This document shows positions 8,001 through 15,300 of a stretch of 58,539 bases of DNA, piece by piece; the first letter of the stretch is position 1; each line of letters starts with the position of its first letter. Both the position numbers and the translations under genes were made by a program. This DNA comes from a virus, in IMG/VR virus record IMGVR_UViG_3300031857_000203, positions 1 through 58,539 of that record. One strand, written 5' to 3'. The notes beneath the pieces are model-generated. The model was not told the DNA's origin, did no database searches, and worked only from the letters and a program-made list of their open reading frames with translations.

Positions 8001-8464
8001 ACCCAGACTATGCAAACGCGTATGCGGCGCACACGGTCAGGCCGCCTAAAGGACAACCAGACCCATACGCAGGCAACGTAATGCCTTTGCTGGTTAAGGT
8101 TGGAAAGGACAAAACCTTTGAGAAATTCAGTCCTGGCGGCGTGCCGCTTGATCCTTTCTCTGGGTTCAATGAGGGCGTAGAAACCGGCTTGCGTAGATAC
8201 GCCCACAATCAATTTACGGGCGACATGGGCGGCAAGGTCTGGGAGGCTTTGACTGTTCCGAAGAATGTGCGCTCGAGGTTCGCGGCCTTTGACCCTGCCC
8301 GTTCTTCTGAAAATGACTTGCTAGGCGCTGCCGATCCAGCCTTACTTGCTGGTGTTGCAGTGGGTTCTGGGATAGGTATTGATGCTATTAGGCGTCTTAA
8401 AAAAGAAGAGCAGAAGCCTGAAGAGCAGAAAAAAGCCAGAGGTGGCTTAACAAGGCGTGTATGA
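5006..8464 (+). CDS. polyvalent protein: ART, two ParB-like domains, second ART
   Basis: A 1152-residue multidomain protein between terminase and portal. In order: N-terminal region (1-160); ADP-ribosyltransferase-like domain with YHGTPHKF (about 168-175) and GQGLYTAE (about 200-207), running to about 525; ParB/sulfiredoxin-like domain with EGQHRARAF (about 717-725); second ParB-like domain with EDGRHRAYAA (about 911-920); second ART-like domain with YRGS and WWSEDPDYANAYA (about 979-1007) ending in NVRSRFAAFDP (about 1087-1097). Such chains resemble phage polyvalent proteins thought to be injected with DNA to act on host targets. Gly-Gly motifs occur at about 750, 791 and at the C-terminus. 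Codon use becomes more AT-rich around 5550-7250 than in the flanks, suggesting domain acquisition. AGGAG precedes ATG 5006. Confidence 0.8.
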   Translation: MELPEQDRQALIEAARRRTQPQEGGAAFKYPSSGKRPEKLNASRDVNMPAQMARGWVAGTLGLPGDIEALGRMGINFAFGRGGVNVDETPVLPTTEFYQEYLPGGDERPAAKFASGLGALGGGMGSTTLARGAVKGSKAVGRALGPKAAEMAEGYLQRSGLAPQLTVYHGTPHKFAPEEGAPLGKFRSEKIGTGEGAQAYGQGLYTAEAKEVGSSYQKSLSDFDMFVDGKPFDSGNPAHRAALELKQSGGEPGRQELIEKYKRQIVDLKSRDKKWATELAASKEAELPFLESGDLPAYSEQSRGYLYTADLPDEMIPKMLDWDKPLSQQSPDVQEALQNSGLLVDVSKVGEVAAEKIRRLAEQPRVADWAKRDLLQTAAQLEKSPSPKHVAGVLKGMQLEYGINADSGPFSDVANDFLSFVKGMQAVPNMDTGGGAVSYLEAMYGPANASQRLKEAGIPGIKYLDEQSRGMTGTGKWKVDFKDGTSQEFNFKPNDDVLEQMGATATPIGTRNFVIFPGEEQKLRILQRNEEKLPDPAGMIKSLEEEAKAIAQGMRNRAKADRAAGLDQISDETLLRNREDSDRIHKLMVQVEELKRPQVKIAAEKPDPSWMEGLPDAQRKTVKSFDEWQGDRGFSLRKPGSNPEDDLHTSAQSNFTDYEVVPKVRSIPLDALGGLGGYDSPKELARIENLAQQIEGNKEITPIFVGVDATGMPYVIEGQHRARAFKNLGMQSIPAKVIVDMTPEIGRAEGGLVTDTDAIAAKLKATGMDDEKAFMQALRMADARQEAHMAGGGLLKALKGAAKAEDVAKVAKPAKAAAEASKPATKVVSEPQALQKAKKAGYPMAPRNRWYGEGTYDKSGGRLEMMSPDEFLNKVRPLEIDDASRDNIDYLKQHIQSGGELDPLLITKSGKEDGRHRAYAAKELGISELPVIRYDKEIPAAPQAEALETARKNAVKMLGLPENNTAMDRAKAMGFDTQGYRGSTAVETTHDKPVWWSEDPDYANAYAAHTVRPPKGQPDPYAGNVMPLLVKVGKDKTFEKFSPGGVPLDPFSGFNEGVETGLRRYAHNQFTGDMGGKVWEALTVPKNVRSRFAAFDPARSSENDLLGAADPALLAGVAVGSGIGIDAIRRLKKEEQKPEEQKKARGGLTRRV

Positions 8465-8492
8465 GTACCCTTAACAAGGCGATAATCTAATC

Positions 8493-11036
8493 ATGGCAAC
8501 CGAATTCCCGATTGATCCCGAGTTCAACCGCTTTGTTGGGGGCGAACAGGAAGAGACGCCGGATGAGCCTGTTGAGGTTGAACTAGACCTTGATGAATCC
8601 GAGATTGAAGAGCTTCCTGATGGCTCTGCAATCGTCCGGATGGAAGGCAAAGGTCCGATGGAAGATGAAGACTTCTATCAGAACCTAGCTGACGGCGATG
8701 TAATTGACCATCTTGACCTGAATACGATGGCCTTGCGGTACATCCAACTGGTTGAGAAGGACAAAGAGGCTCGAAAGAAACGGGACGAACAGTACGAAGA
8801 AGGTATCCGCCGTACTGGATTGGGTAATGACGCCCCTGGTGGTGCGCAATTCAACGGGGCTTCTAAGGTTGTCCACCCGGTTATGGCGGAATCCTGCGTG
8901 GATTTCGCTGCTCGGGCGTTCAAAGAACTGTTTCCGCCTGATGGCCCGACCCGTACTCAGATTTTGGGTGATGTGAATGAGGAGAAAGTTGCGATTGCCG
9001 AGCGCAAACGTGACTTTATGAACTGGCAGTTGACCGATCAGATTGAGGAATTTGCTGATGAGCAAGAGCAGATGCTCACTCAGTTGCCTCTTGGTGGCTC
9101 TCAGTACCTGAAACTCTGGTACGACGACAAGAAGAAGCGTCCTTGTGCTCAGTTCCTGCCGATTGACAATGTACTTGTGCCGTTTGCGGCGGGGAGTTTC
9201 CACAATGCCGAGCGTGTAACGGAAGTTGACAACGTCTCCGAATACGAATTCAAGCGTCGAATTGACTCTGGTCTGTACCGAGACGTCAGTTTCATCCGGG
9301 CAACGATGGACCCGGAGCCTACTGGCGCTCAGAAGGCCACCAACAAGATCGAAGGCAAGTCAGAGAACGACAACGAAGACGGTGTCCGCCGCGTGTATCA
9401 CATTTACACATGGCTGGAACTAGAAGACGATCCGATTACGAAGGGTGAGGCAGCCCCGTACATCCTGATGATTGATGACTTGGGCTCAGAGGTCATTGGT
9501 CTGTACCGGAATTGGGAAGAGGGCGACGACACGATGACTAAGCTCGACTGGATTGTCGAGTTCAAGTTCATTCCGTGGCGTGGAGCTTACGGTGTTGGTA
9601 TCCATCACCTCATTGGAAGCCTATCTGCGGCTGCTACAGGCTCTTTGCGGGCCTTGCTGGACTCTGCCCACATCAACAACGCTGCAACGCTCCTGAAGCT
9701 CAAGGGCGCAAAGGTGTCGGGCCAGTCTCAACAGGTTGAAGTGACGCAAGTTGCAGAGATTGAGGCGGCTCCAGGCGTGGATGATGTGCGTAAGCTGGCA
9801 ATGCCGATGCCCTTTAACCCGCCAAGCCCGGTTTTGTTCGAGCTTTTGGGCTGGTTGACGAGTGCTGCCAAGGGTGTGGTGACGACATCGGAAGAAAAGA
9901 TCGCCGATGTCAACGCAAATGCGCCTGTTGGTACGACTCAGGCCCTGATTGAGCAGGGTGCAGCGGTTTTCTCAAGCATTCACGCCCGTTTGCACAAGTC
10001 TCAGGGCCGAGTTCTCAAGATTTTGCAGCGTATCAACCGCTGGTATCTGGATGACATGCGCCGCGGCGAGGTTGTCGAGGATTTGGAGATCAAGAGGGAC
10101 GACTTTGCTCGTTCTACTGACGTTATTCCTGTTTCTGACCCGCATATCTTCTCTGAAACCCAGCGGATGGCTCAGACCCAAGCGGTCATGACCATCATGG
10201 AGAAGAATCCTGACCTGTTTAACCGCAAAGCGGTGGTCATGCGGTTCTTGAAGCAGATCAAGGTGCCCCAGATCAATGAGTTGATGCCTGATACGCCTTC
10301 TCCTGAGAAGCAAGACGCCGCAAACGAGAACGTGGCGATGACTATTGGTCAGACTGCCTATGCGTACCCGGAACAGGACCACCTGGGGCATATCCAGGCG
10401 CACTTGGACTACGCCAAAGATCCGGTGTTTGGTGGGAGCCCGTTGATTGCTCCGAACTACATTCCAAAGGCGATGGAGCACATCAAGCAGCACTTGGCCT
10501 TGTGGTATTTGAACCGCATGAACGGCTACGTGCAGAAGTCTCTGGGTGAGAAGCCCGAAGAGTACGCACTGCTGGCTGATCCGAAGCCTATCGACAAGAT
10601 CATCGGTGTTGCAGCGCAGCATGTGGTGATGGATACGGAGCAGACGCTTGCGGGCATCATGCCGGTTATCCAGCAGATGATGAAGACGATGGAGCAGTTC
10701 AAGCCGAAGCCTGAGATGACTCCGGACGGACAGGTGCTGCTGCAGACCTCTATGGCTGAGACGGAGCGCCGTAAGGCCCGCGATCAGGCAGAGATGCAAC
10801 TGAAGGGACAAGAGTTGGAGTCTGACATCCAGATGCAGATGAAGAAGCTGCAGGACGAGCAGGCTCTGGCTATGGAGGAACTCCAACTGAAGCTGGCCAT
10901 CGCTCAAGGTGATCAGGAGATGAAGGAGCGCATCGAGACGGCCCGTTTGACGCGGGATGCGGCTAGGTTGAGACACGACCAAGACAAGACCGTCATGGAC
11001 TTTTCAACGAAAGGAAACCAGTATGGCTACCAGTGA
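8493..11036 (+). CDS. portal protein
   Basis: An 847-residue protein directly upstream of the co-chaperonin and scaffold genes. After an acidic N-terminus it has a conserved block, ASKVVHPVMAESCVDFAARA and KELFPPDGP (about 128-157), typical of large podovirus-type portals, then an alpha/beta stem-wing region. The last 130 residues are a long charged coiled coil (ERRKARDQAEMQLKGQELE ...). It forms the dodecameric entry vertex that docks terminase and the tail. The family is assigned from pattern and context; size is at the high end, as for P22-like portals. Confidence 0.85.
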   Translation: MATEFPIDPEFNRFVGGEQEETPDEPVEVELDLDESEIEELPDGSAIVRMEGKGPMEDEDFYQNLADGDVIDHLDLNTMALRYIQLVEKDKEARKKRDEQYEEGIRRTGLGNDAPGGAQFNGASKVVHPVMAESCVDFAARAFKELFPPDGPTRTQILGDVNEEKVAIAERKRDFMNWQLTDQIEEFADEQEQMLTQLPLGGSQYLKLWYDDKKKRPCAQFLPIDNVLVPFAAGSFHNAERVTEVDNVSEYEFKRRIDSGLYRDVSFIRATMDPEPTGAQKATNKIEGKSENDNEDGVRRVYHIYTWLELEDDPITKGEAAPYILMIDDLGSEVIGLYRNWEEGDDTMTKLDWIVEFKFIPWRGAYGVGIHHLIGSLSAAATGSLRALLDSAHINNAATLLKLKGAKVSGQSQQVEVTQVAEIEAAPGVDDVRKLAMPMPFNPPSPVLFELLGWLTSAAKGVVTTSEEKIADVNANAPVGTTQALIEQGAAVFSSIHARLHKSQGRVLKILQRINRWYLDDMRRGEVVEDLEIKRDDFARSTDVIPVSDPHIFSETQRMAQTQAVMTIMEKNPDLFNRKAVVMRFLKQIKVPQINELMPDTPSPEKQDAANENVAMTIGQTAYAYPEQDHLGHIQAHLDYAKDPVFGGSPLIAPNYIPKAMEHIKQHLALWYLNRMNGYVQKSLGEKPEEYALLADPKPIDKIIGVAAQHVVMDTEQTLAGIMPVIQQMMKTMEQFKPKPEMTPDGQVLLQTSMAETERRKARDQAEMQLKGQELESDIQMQMKKLQDEQALAMEELQLKLAIAQGDQEMKERIETARLTRDAARLRHDQDKTVMDFSTKGNQYGYQ

Positions 11037-11172
11037 TCAAGAGCAGAAGAGCGTTCTTGTGACCCAGCACAAGCGTATGGCCATGGGTGCCCCGATCAAC
11101 GGGCAATCCATGCAAGGTGGTAATGACAAGCCCAAGCAAGGAGCCCTGACGCAAGCAGCTAAAAAGAAGTAA
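11023..11172 (+). CDS. small hypothetical protein, 49 aa
   Basis: A 49-residue basic protein starting inside the portal gene end (14-nt overlap) with AAGGAAA upstream. It contains MQGGND and a Lys-rich C-terminus. It fits perfectly between the portal gene and the next GTG start. Unknown function, possibly a minor virion component. Confidence 0.6.
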   Translation: MATSDQEQKSVLVTQHKRMAMGAPINGQSMQGGNDKPKQGALTQAAKKK

Positions 11173-11352
11173 GTGGCGACGATATCGGACCTGATCGGCG
11201 GGATAAGGGCACGGCAATCAGAGATTGCTGGATCTCTTGCGGTTGGCAATGCTGCTAACTGGGAGTCTTATCAACGCATGGTCGGGCACTACTCGGGGCT
11301 CAAAGAAGCCCTGGACATATTAGAAAACTTGATGAAGGAAGACGATGAGTAA
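11173..11352 (+). CDS. small conserved phage protein, 59 aa
   Basis: Starts at GTG 11173 immediately after the previous stop, and its stop overlaps the GroES-like gene by 8 nt. The sequence is a helical hairpin (RARQSEIAGSLAVGNAANWE ... HYSGLKEALDILENLMKED), a pattern I recognise from many phage head modules. Likely a small coiled-coil head or assembly protein; exact role unknown. Confidence 0.7.
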   Translation: MATISDLIGGIRARQSEIAGSLAVGNAANWESYQRMVGHYSGLKEALDILENLMKEDDE

Positions 11353-11779
11353 TCAACCGGAAGCTGCTAACGCGGCTGAGATGGCTTGGGCATTTCCGAG
11401 CGTGGACCCCGGTGCAAAACCTCTAGGTGGGCGTATTCTTGTGCAGTTGCGCCGTACCAAAAAGAAGGCAACAAGTGCCGGGATTATCTTGGTGGAAGAA
11501 ACCAAGGAAACCGAGAAGTGGCAGAACATGGTGGCAAAGGTGATCGAGATCGGTCCCTTGGCATTCAAGCACCGCGACACGATGCTCGCGTGGCCTGAAG
11601 GTTCTTGGTGTGTCGCAGGCGACTACATCCGAGTTCCCAAGTGGGGCGGTGATCGCTGGGAAGTCAAAGTCCCCGGCGACGACGATTTTGAAGATCCCGC
11701 CCTGTTCATGGTGTTGAATGACCATGAAATCATCGCCAAACTCACTGGTAACCCCCTGGCAATGAAGGCTTTCCTATGA
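11345..11779 (+). CDS. GroES-like co-chaperonin
   Basis: A 144-residue Cpn10 homologue. The core starts at PLGGRILVQL (about 26-35). The mobile loop includes ATSAGIILVEE, corresponding to the GGIxL motif that binds GroEL, then VAKVIEIGPLAF (the roof/VxAVGxG region) and a C-terminal VLNDHEIIAKL strand. It is longer than bacterial GroES (about 97 residues) by an N-terminal tail and an insertion around 85-120. No GroEL is encoded, so it presumably caps host GroEL to fold the capsid protein, as T4 gp31 does. Its place between portal and scaffold supports that. Confidence 0.85.
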   Translation: MSNQPEAANAAEMAWAFPSVDPGAKPLGGRILVQLRRTKKKATSAGIILVEETKETEKWQNMVAKVIEIGPLAFKHRDTMLAWPEGSWCVAGDYIRVPKWGGDRWEVKVPGDDDFEDPALFMVLNDHEIIAKLTGNPLAMKAFL

Positions 11780-12696
11780 GCACAGATAAAGTTGAAGACA
11801 TCCCCGTTACTGAAGAAAAAGACGGGTCAGTAACGGTTGAGCTGCCTGATGAGCTTGTTTCTGAAGATTCTTCTGACGAGCCGATTCAAGCGCAAGATGA
11901 CGGAGATGCTGACCAGCCCGGTGATACCGATGCGGTGCGAGAAGCCCGCAGGAATCGCCGAAAGGCCAAGAAGGAATACATCAAACGCACCAACGAAGAG
12001 AAAGATCAGCGGTTGGTGTCGCTGCAACGCGAGAACGAAGAGTTCCGCAAGCGTCTAGCCGATGTTGAGAAGAAGAGCCAAGGGTTTGAACTGGCTCGAC
12101 TGGACAAGGCGATTGAAGACGAAGAGTTGCGCCTGAAGTATTTCGATGCCAAGCGCCGCGAAGCCATTAACAACTCAAATGGTGACGCATATACGCAGGC
12201 TAGTAACAACTATGACGAGGCGCGGCGCAAGTACGAGGCGATGAAAGCGCTGAAGAATCGTGCTGCTCAAGCCGAGTCTGAGCCCCAGACTGACCCTCGG
12301 ATGTTGCGGCATGCGAAGAGTTGGATGGAGTCCAATTCTTGGTACGACCCCAACGGTAGCGATGAAGACAGCGAGATTGCCAAGGTTATTGATGCCAAGC
12401 TCGCAAAAGAGGGCTTTGACCCGTCTTCTGCAGATTATTGGGACGAACTTGACGCACGCTTGCAGAAACGTCTTCCGCATCGTTATACTCAATCACAAGA
12501 CGAACCCAGAAGGAGGCCTAGGAGTTTTGTAACTGGATCTGGACGCGAGTCAACTGGTGGCCGACAAGGCAACACTTTGGTGCTTGAGCCTGAACAGGTA
12601 AGAGCAATCAAGGAGGCTGGATTCTGGGATGACCCAGCAATGCGAGCCAAGATGATCAAGCGTTACGCCGAACAAGCACGAAACAACCGAGGTTAA
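11776..12696 (+). CDS. scaffolding protein (putative)
   Basis: A 306-residue protein, very acidic at the N-terminus (about 1-55), with a long central coiled coil (about 60-175: EEKDQRLVSLQRENEEFRKR) and a basic C-terminal part (RRRPRSF). Charge layout, coiled coil and position between portal and capsid fit an internal scaffold that is removed during maturation. No protease gene is obvious nearby. It overlaps the GroES-like gene by 4 nt. Confidence 0.65.
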   Translation: MSTDKVEDIPVTEEKDGSVTVELPDELVSEDSSDEPIQAQDDGDADQPGDTDAVREARRNRRKAKKEYIKRTNEEKDQRLVSLQRENEEFRKRLADVEKKSQGFELARLDKAIEDEELRLKYFDAKRREAINNSNGDAYTQASNNYDEARRKYEAMKALKNRAAQAESEPQTDPRMLRHAKSWMESNSWYDPNGSDEDSEIAKVIDAKLAKEGFDPSSADYWDELDARLQKRLPHRYTQSQDEPRRRPRSFVTGSGRESTGGRQGNTLVLEPEQVRAIKEAGFWDDPAMRAKMIKRYAEQARNNRG

Positions 12697-12700
12697 ACAA

Positions 12701-13243
12701 ATGGATTCACGTCTGAAAAAGTCTCTGTCTGCCGGTGGCCGCGAAACTCGCGCTAGTGAGGACGTATCCCGTCGAGCCCCAGAGGAAAAGTTCATGTCAG
12801 CGCAGGAACGTCGGAAGATGTGGAGCGATGAGTGGACACAAAGTGCGCTGCCAAAGGTTCCGGAAATGCCCGGATGGCACCTTTGCTGGCTCTCAACCAC
12901 TAATGCTTACGACAGCATTGATAAGCGGATGCGGCTTGGGTACGTTCCCGTGAAAGCGGATGAGTTCCCTGGGTTCGACAATTACCGCGTCAAGGCTGGC
13001 GAGGACATTGGTTTTATCGCATGCAACGAGATGCGCCTGTACAAGATCCCTATGGAGGTCTATCAGGACATCATGCTGCAGATGCACCATGAGATGCCCA
13101 ACGAGGAGGCGGACAAGATCCGTGTCCAAGTTGAGAATCTTCAGGGTGCGCGAGACAGTTCAGGCAAGAGCCTGGGCAAGGTTGAAGGCGAAGGCTTTGG
13201 CGATTTCGACCGAAACGTGCAAACCCCAATCTTTCATGGGTGA
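12701..13243 (+). CDS. conserved head-module protein, 180 aa
   Basis: A 180-residue protein with a conserved core GWHLCWLSTTNAYDSIDKRM followed by LGYVPVKADEFPGF (about 63-98). I recognise this core from other phage capsid modules, where it is unnamed. Likely a virion or assembly factor. It follows the scaffold gene by 4 nt and precedes the decoration-like protein. Confidence 0.65.
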   Translation: MDSRLKKSLSAGGRETRASEDVSRRAPEEKFMSAQERRKMWSDEWTQSALPKVPEMPGWHLCWLSTTNAYDSIDKRMRLGYVPVKADEFPGFDNYRVKAGEDIGFIACNEMRLYKIPMEVYQDIMLQMHHEMPNEEADKIRVQVENLQGARDSSGKSLGKVEGEGFGDFDRNVQTPIFHG

Positions 13244-13260
13244 GCACAAAGGAGTAAATT

Positions 13261-13863
13261 ATGTCTTCGACTAATGCTCCGTTCGGCCTGCGTCCTGCGT
13301 TCCATCCCTCTGGTCTGGATCGCGCTCAGGCGCTGGCTAACGGTATTCAAGCTGTCTCTACGAGCGGCAACGTCTCTGCTGGCTATGCCACGACTATCCT
13401 GAAGGGTCAGCCCGTCAAGATGGACACTGGCGGCTACATCGTGGTTGCCGCTGCTGGCGATTCGTTCCTTGGCGCCTTTGCGGGTGTTGAGTGGACTGAC
13501 TCGACTGGTCGTCGGCGTGTGTCTAACTACTGGCCTGCCAACGAGTCGTTCCAAGTCGGCTCTGTCGTTGCCTATTTCTACAGCGATCCCAACATCGTGT
13601 ACGAAATCCAGGCCGACGGCACTCTGGCGCAAACCTCGCTTGGCGCTGAAGCTGACCTGAGCAACACGACTGCTGGTTCTACGACCACTGGCCTGTCTCA
13701 GTGCACGCTGTCCACCAGTGTTGTGGCTTCGCCCAATACTGCGCAAATGCGTATCGTGGATATCGCCCCGTACCCCGACAATGCTTGGGGAGATGACTAT
13801 GTAATCGTCCGTGCAACCATCGCTGAATTCCAATTCGCGGGTGTTGCTGGTACGGCTGTTTAA
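13261..13863 (+). CDS. structural protein, putative head decoration, 200 aa
   Basis: A beta-rich 200-residue protein beginning SSTNAPFGLRPAFHPSG, a start common to phage head proteins encoded just upstream of the capsid. It has no catalytic motif, few charged residues and many Ser/Thr/Gly. AGGAG precedes ATG 13261. Probably a capsid decoration or cement protein; a capsid-fold protein is the alternative. Confidence 0.6.
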   Translation: MSSTNAPFGLRPAFHPSGLDRAQALANGIQAVSTSGNVSAGYATTILKGQPVKMDTGGYIVVAAAGDSFLGAFAGVEWTDSTGRRRVSNYWPANESFQVGSVVAYFYSDPNIVYEIQADGTLAQTSLGAEADLSNTTAGSTTTGLSQCTLSTSVVASPNTAQMRIVDIAPYPDNAWGDDYVIVRATIAEFQFAGVAGTAV

Positions 13864-13878
13864 TAAGGAGGGCAGATC

Positions 13879-14793
13879 ATGGCAGCCCCGATGCGCAGTA
13901 CCGACTTTCGTTCAATCGTTGAGCCTATCCTCAACGAATGCTTCGATGGCGTGTATGACCAACGTACCGATGAATGGTCGCGTGTTTTCCGCGAGCAACA
14001 AGGTATTCCCCGTAACTACCACGAAGAGCCGGTTCTGTACGGCTTTGGCGCGGCTCCGCAGTTGCCGGACGGCACCCCGGTTTCGTACCAGCAGGGTGGT
14101 GTTCTGTTCCTGAAGCGCTATGTCTACAATGTGTACGGTCTGGCCTTTGCGCTGACCAAGGTGCTCGTTGAAGACGGCGATCACATCCGTATTGGTCAGG
14201 TGTACGCCCGTCACCTTGCCCAGTCGCTGATTGAGACGAAGGAAACGCTGTCGGCCAACGTGCTGAACCGCGCTTTCAATAGCTCGTATCCTGGCGGCGA
14301 CGGTGTGCAGTTGAACAGCGCTTCTCACCCCATCGTGAGCGGCACGTTCTCCAACCTGCTGACGACTGCAGCTAACCTGTCCCAGACCTCTCTGGAGCAG
14401 ATGCTGATTCAGATCCGTCAGGCTGTGGACAACAACGGCAAGAAGATCCGTCTGGTTCCCCGCCAACTGGTGGTGGCTCCTGGCAACGTCTTCCAAGCTG
14501 AAGTGCTGCTGAAGAGCGTTCTGCGTGCTGGTAACGCGAACAACGACATCAACCCGATCAAGTCTATTGGCTTGCTCGACGAGGGTGCCGCTGTTCTGTC
14601 GCGTCTGACCAATGCTTCGGCATGGTGGGTTCAGACCGATGCTCCGGAAGGCATGAAGCTGCTGATGCGCCGCAAGCTGGAGAAGACGATGGAAGGTGAC
14701 TTCGAAACTGACTCGATGCGCTACAAGGCCACCGAGCGTTTCGATGTCGGCTTCACCGATCCTCGGGCCATGTACGGCACTCCTGGCGTCTAA
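13879..14793 (+). CDS. major capsid protein (HK97-fold, Mu gpT-like pattern)
   Basis: A 304-residue protein. The block SLEQMLIQIRQAVDNNGKKI followed by LVPRQLVVAPGNVFQAEVLL (about 173-214) and NDINPIKSIGLLDEG is typical of Mu gpT-like and related HK97-fold capsid proteins, as is the RYDVGF-like end (ERFDVGFTDPRAMYGTPG). AAGGAGG precedes the ATG. Codon use is strongly biased to preferred codons here, as expected for the most abundant protein. A terminator-like hairpin follows. Confidence 0.8.
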   Translation: MAAPMRSTDFRSIVEPILNECFDGVYDQRTDEWSRVFREQQGIPRNYHEEPVLYGFGAAPQLPDGTPVSYQQGGVLFLKRYVYNVYGLAFALTKVLVEDGDHIRIGQVYARHLAQSLIETKETLSANVLNRAFNSSYPGGDGVQLNSASHPIVSGTFSNLLTTAANLSQTSLEQMLIQIRQAVDNNGKKIRLVPRQLVVAPGNVFQAEVLLKSVLRAGNANNDINPIKSIGLLDEGAAVLSRLTNASAWWVQTDAPEGMKLLMRRKLEKTMEGDFETDSMRYKATERFDVGFTDPRAMYGTPGV

Positions 14794-14798
14794 GTAAA

Positions 14799-14820
14799 AG
14801 TGGGGGCCTCGGCTCCCACT
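14799..14820 (+). terminator. hairpin after capsid gene
   Basis: AGTGGGGGC, loop CTCG, then GCTCCCACT, with one G-U pair. There is no T-run after it, so it is either a weak terminator or an mRNA 3' stabiliser that helps set capsid versus downstream expression. Confidence 0.6.
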
Positions 14821-14839
14821 CCTCTAAGGAGTAAAGACA

Positions 14840-15289
14840 ATGGCACAGACCTATATTGGGTCCACGCTACGCACTGGCTCTGGTACGTTGACTGACACCA
14901 CCGACGGCGGATTCGTTGTCGTAAGTCAGACCACGACGGTTACCACGGTTGCTGCGGGTACGGCGTCTAGCGCCACTATCACTCTGCCTGCAAGTTCACA
15001 GATCATCAGCTTCTTTGTTGATACTGTGCAAGACGAGGTGGTTGGCGGTGGTTCTGCTACTGCGATTGCGATGACTATTGGTACGGCTGCTGCGGGGACG
15101 CAATATGTGTCTTCGACTGACGTTATCGGTGGCGGTCGGATTGCTCTTACGTTCACCGCTGCTCAATTGGCTGCGATGGCTAACGTTGGTACTTCTACCG
15201 GCGTTGTCATTACTGTCGATCCGAACGGCACCATTTCCACCACTCAGGGCATCTACCGTTTGACGGTGGTCTATGCCCAGAAGGTTTAA
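14840..15289 (+). CDS. Thr/Val-rich structural protein, 149 aa
   Basis: A 149-residue beta-rich protein with almost no charged residues, dominated by Thr, Val, Gly, Ala and Ser. TAAGGAG precedes the ATG. Composition and position next to the capsid gene suggest a decoration or fibre-like virion protein; no family recognised. Confidence 0.6.
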   Translation: MAQTYIGSTLRTGSGTLTDTTDGGFVVVSQTTTVTTVAAGTASSATITLPASSQIISFFVDTVQDEVVGGGSATAIAMTIGTAAAGTQYVSSTDVIGGGRIALTFTAAQLAAMANVGTSTGVVITVDPNGTISTTQGIYRLTVVYAQKV

Positions 15290-15300
15290 GGAGGTTCGAT

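Noticed and set aside
9972-10982. 336-residue Leu/His-rich ORF on the minus strand
   Set aside because: Antisense to the portal gene with composition explained by its codon bias; no motif or start signal.
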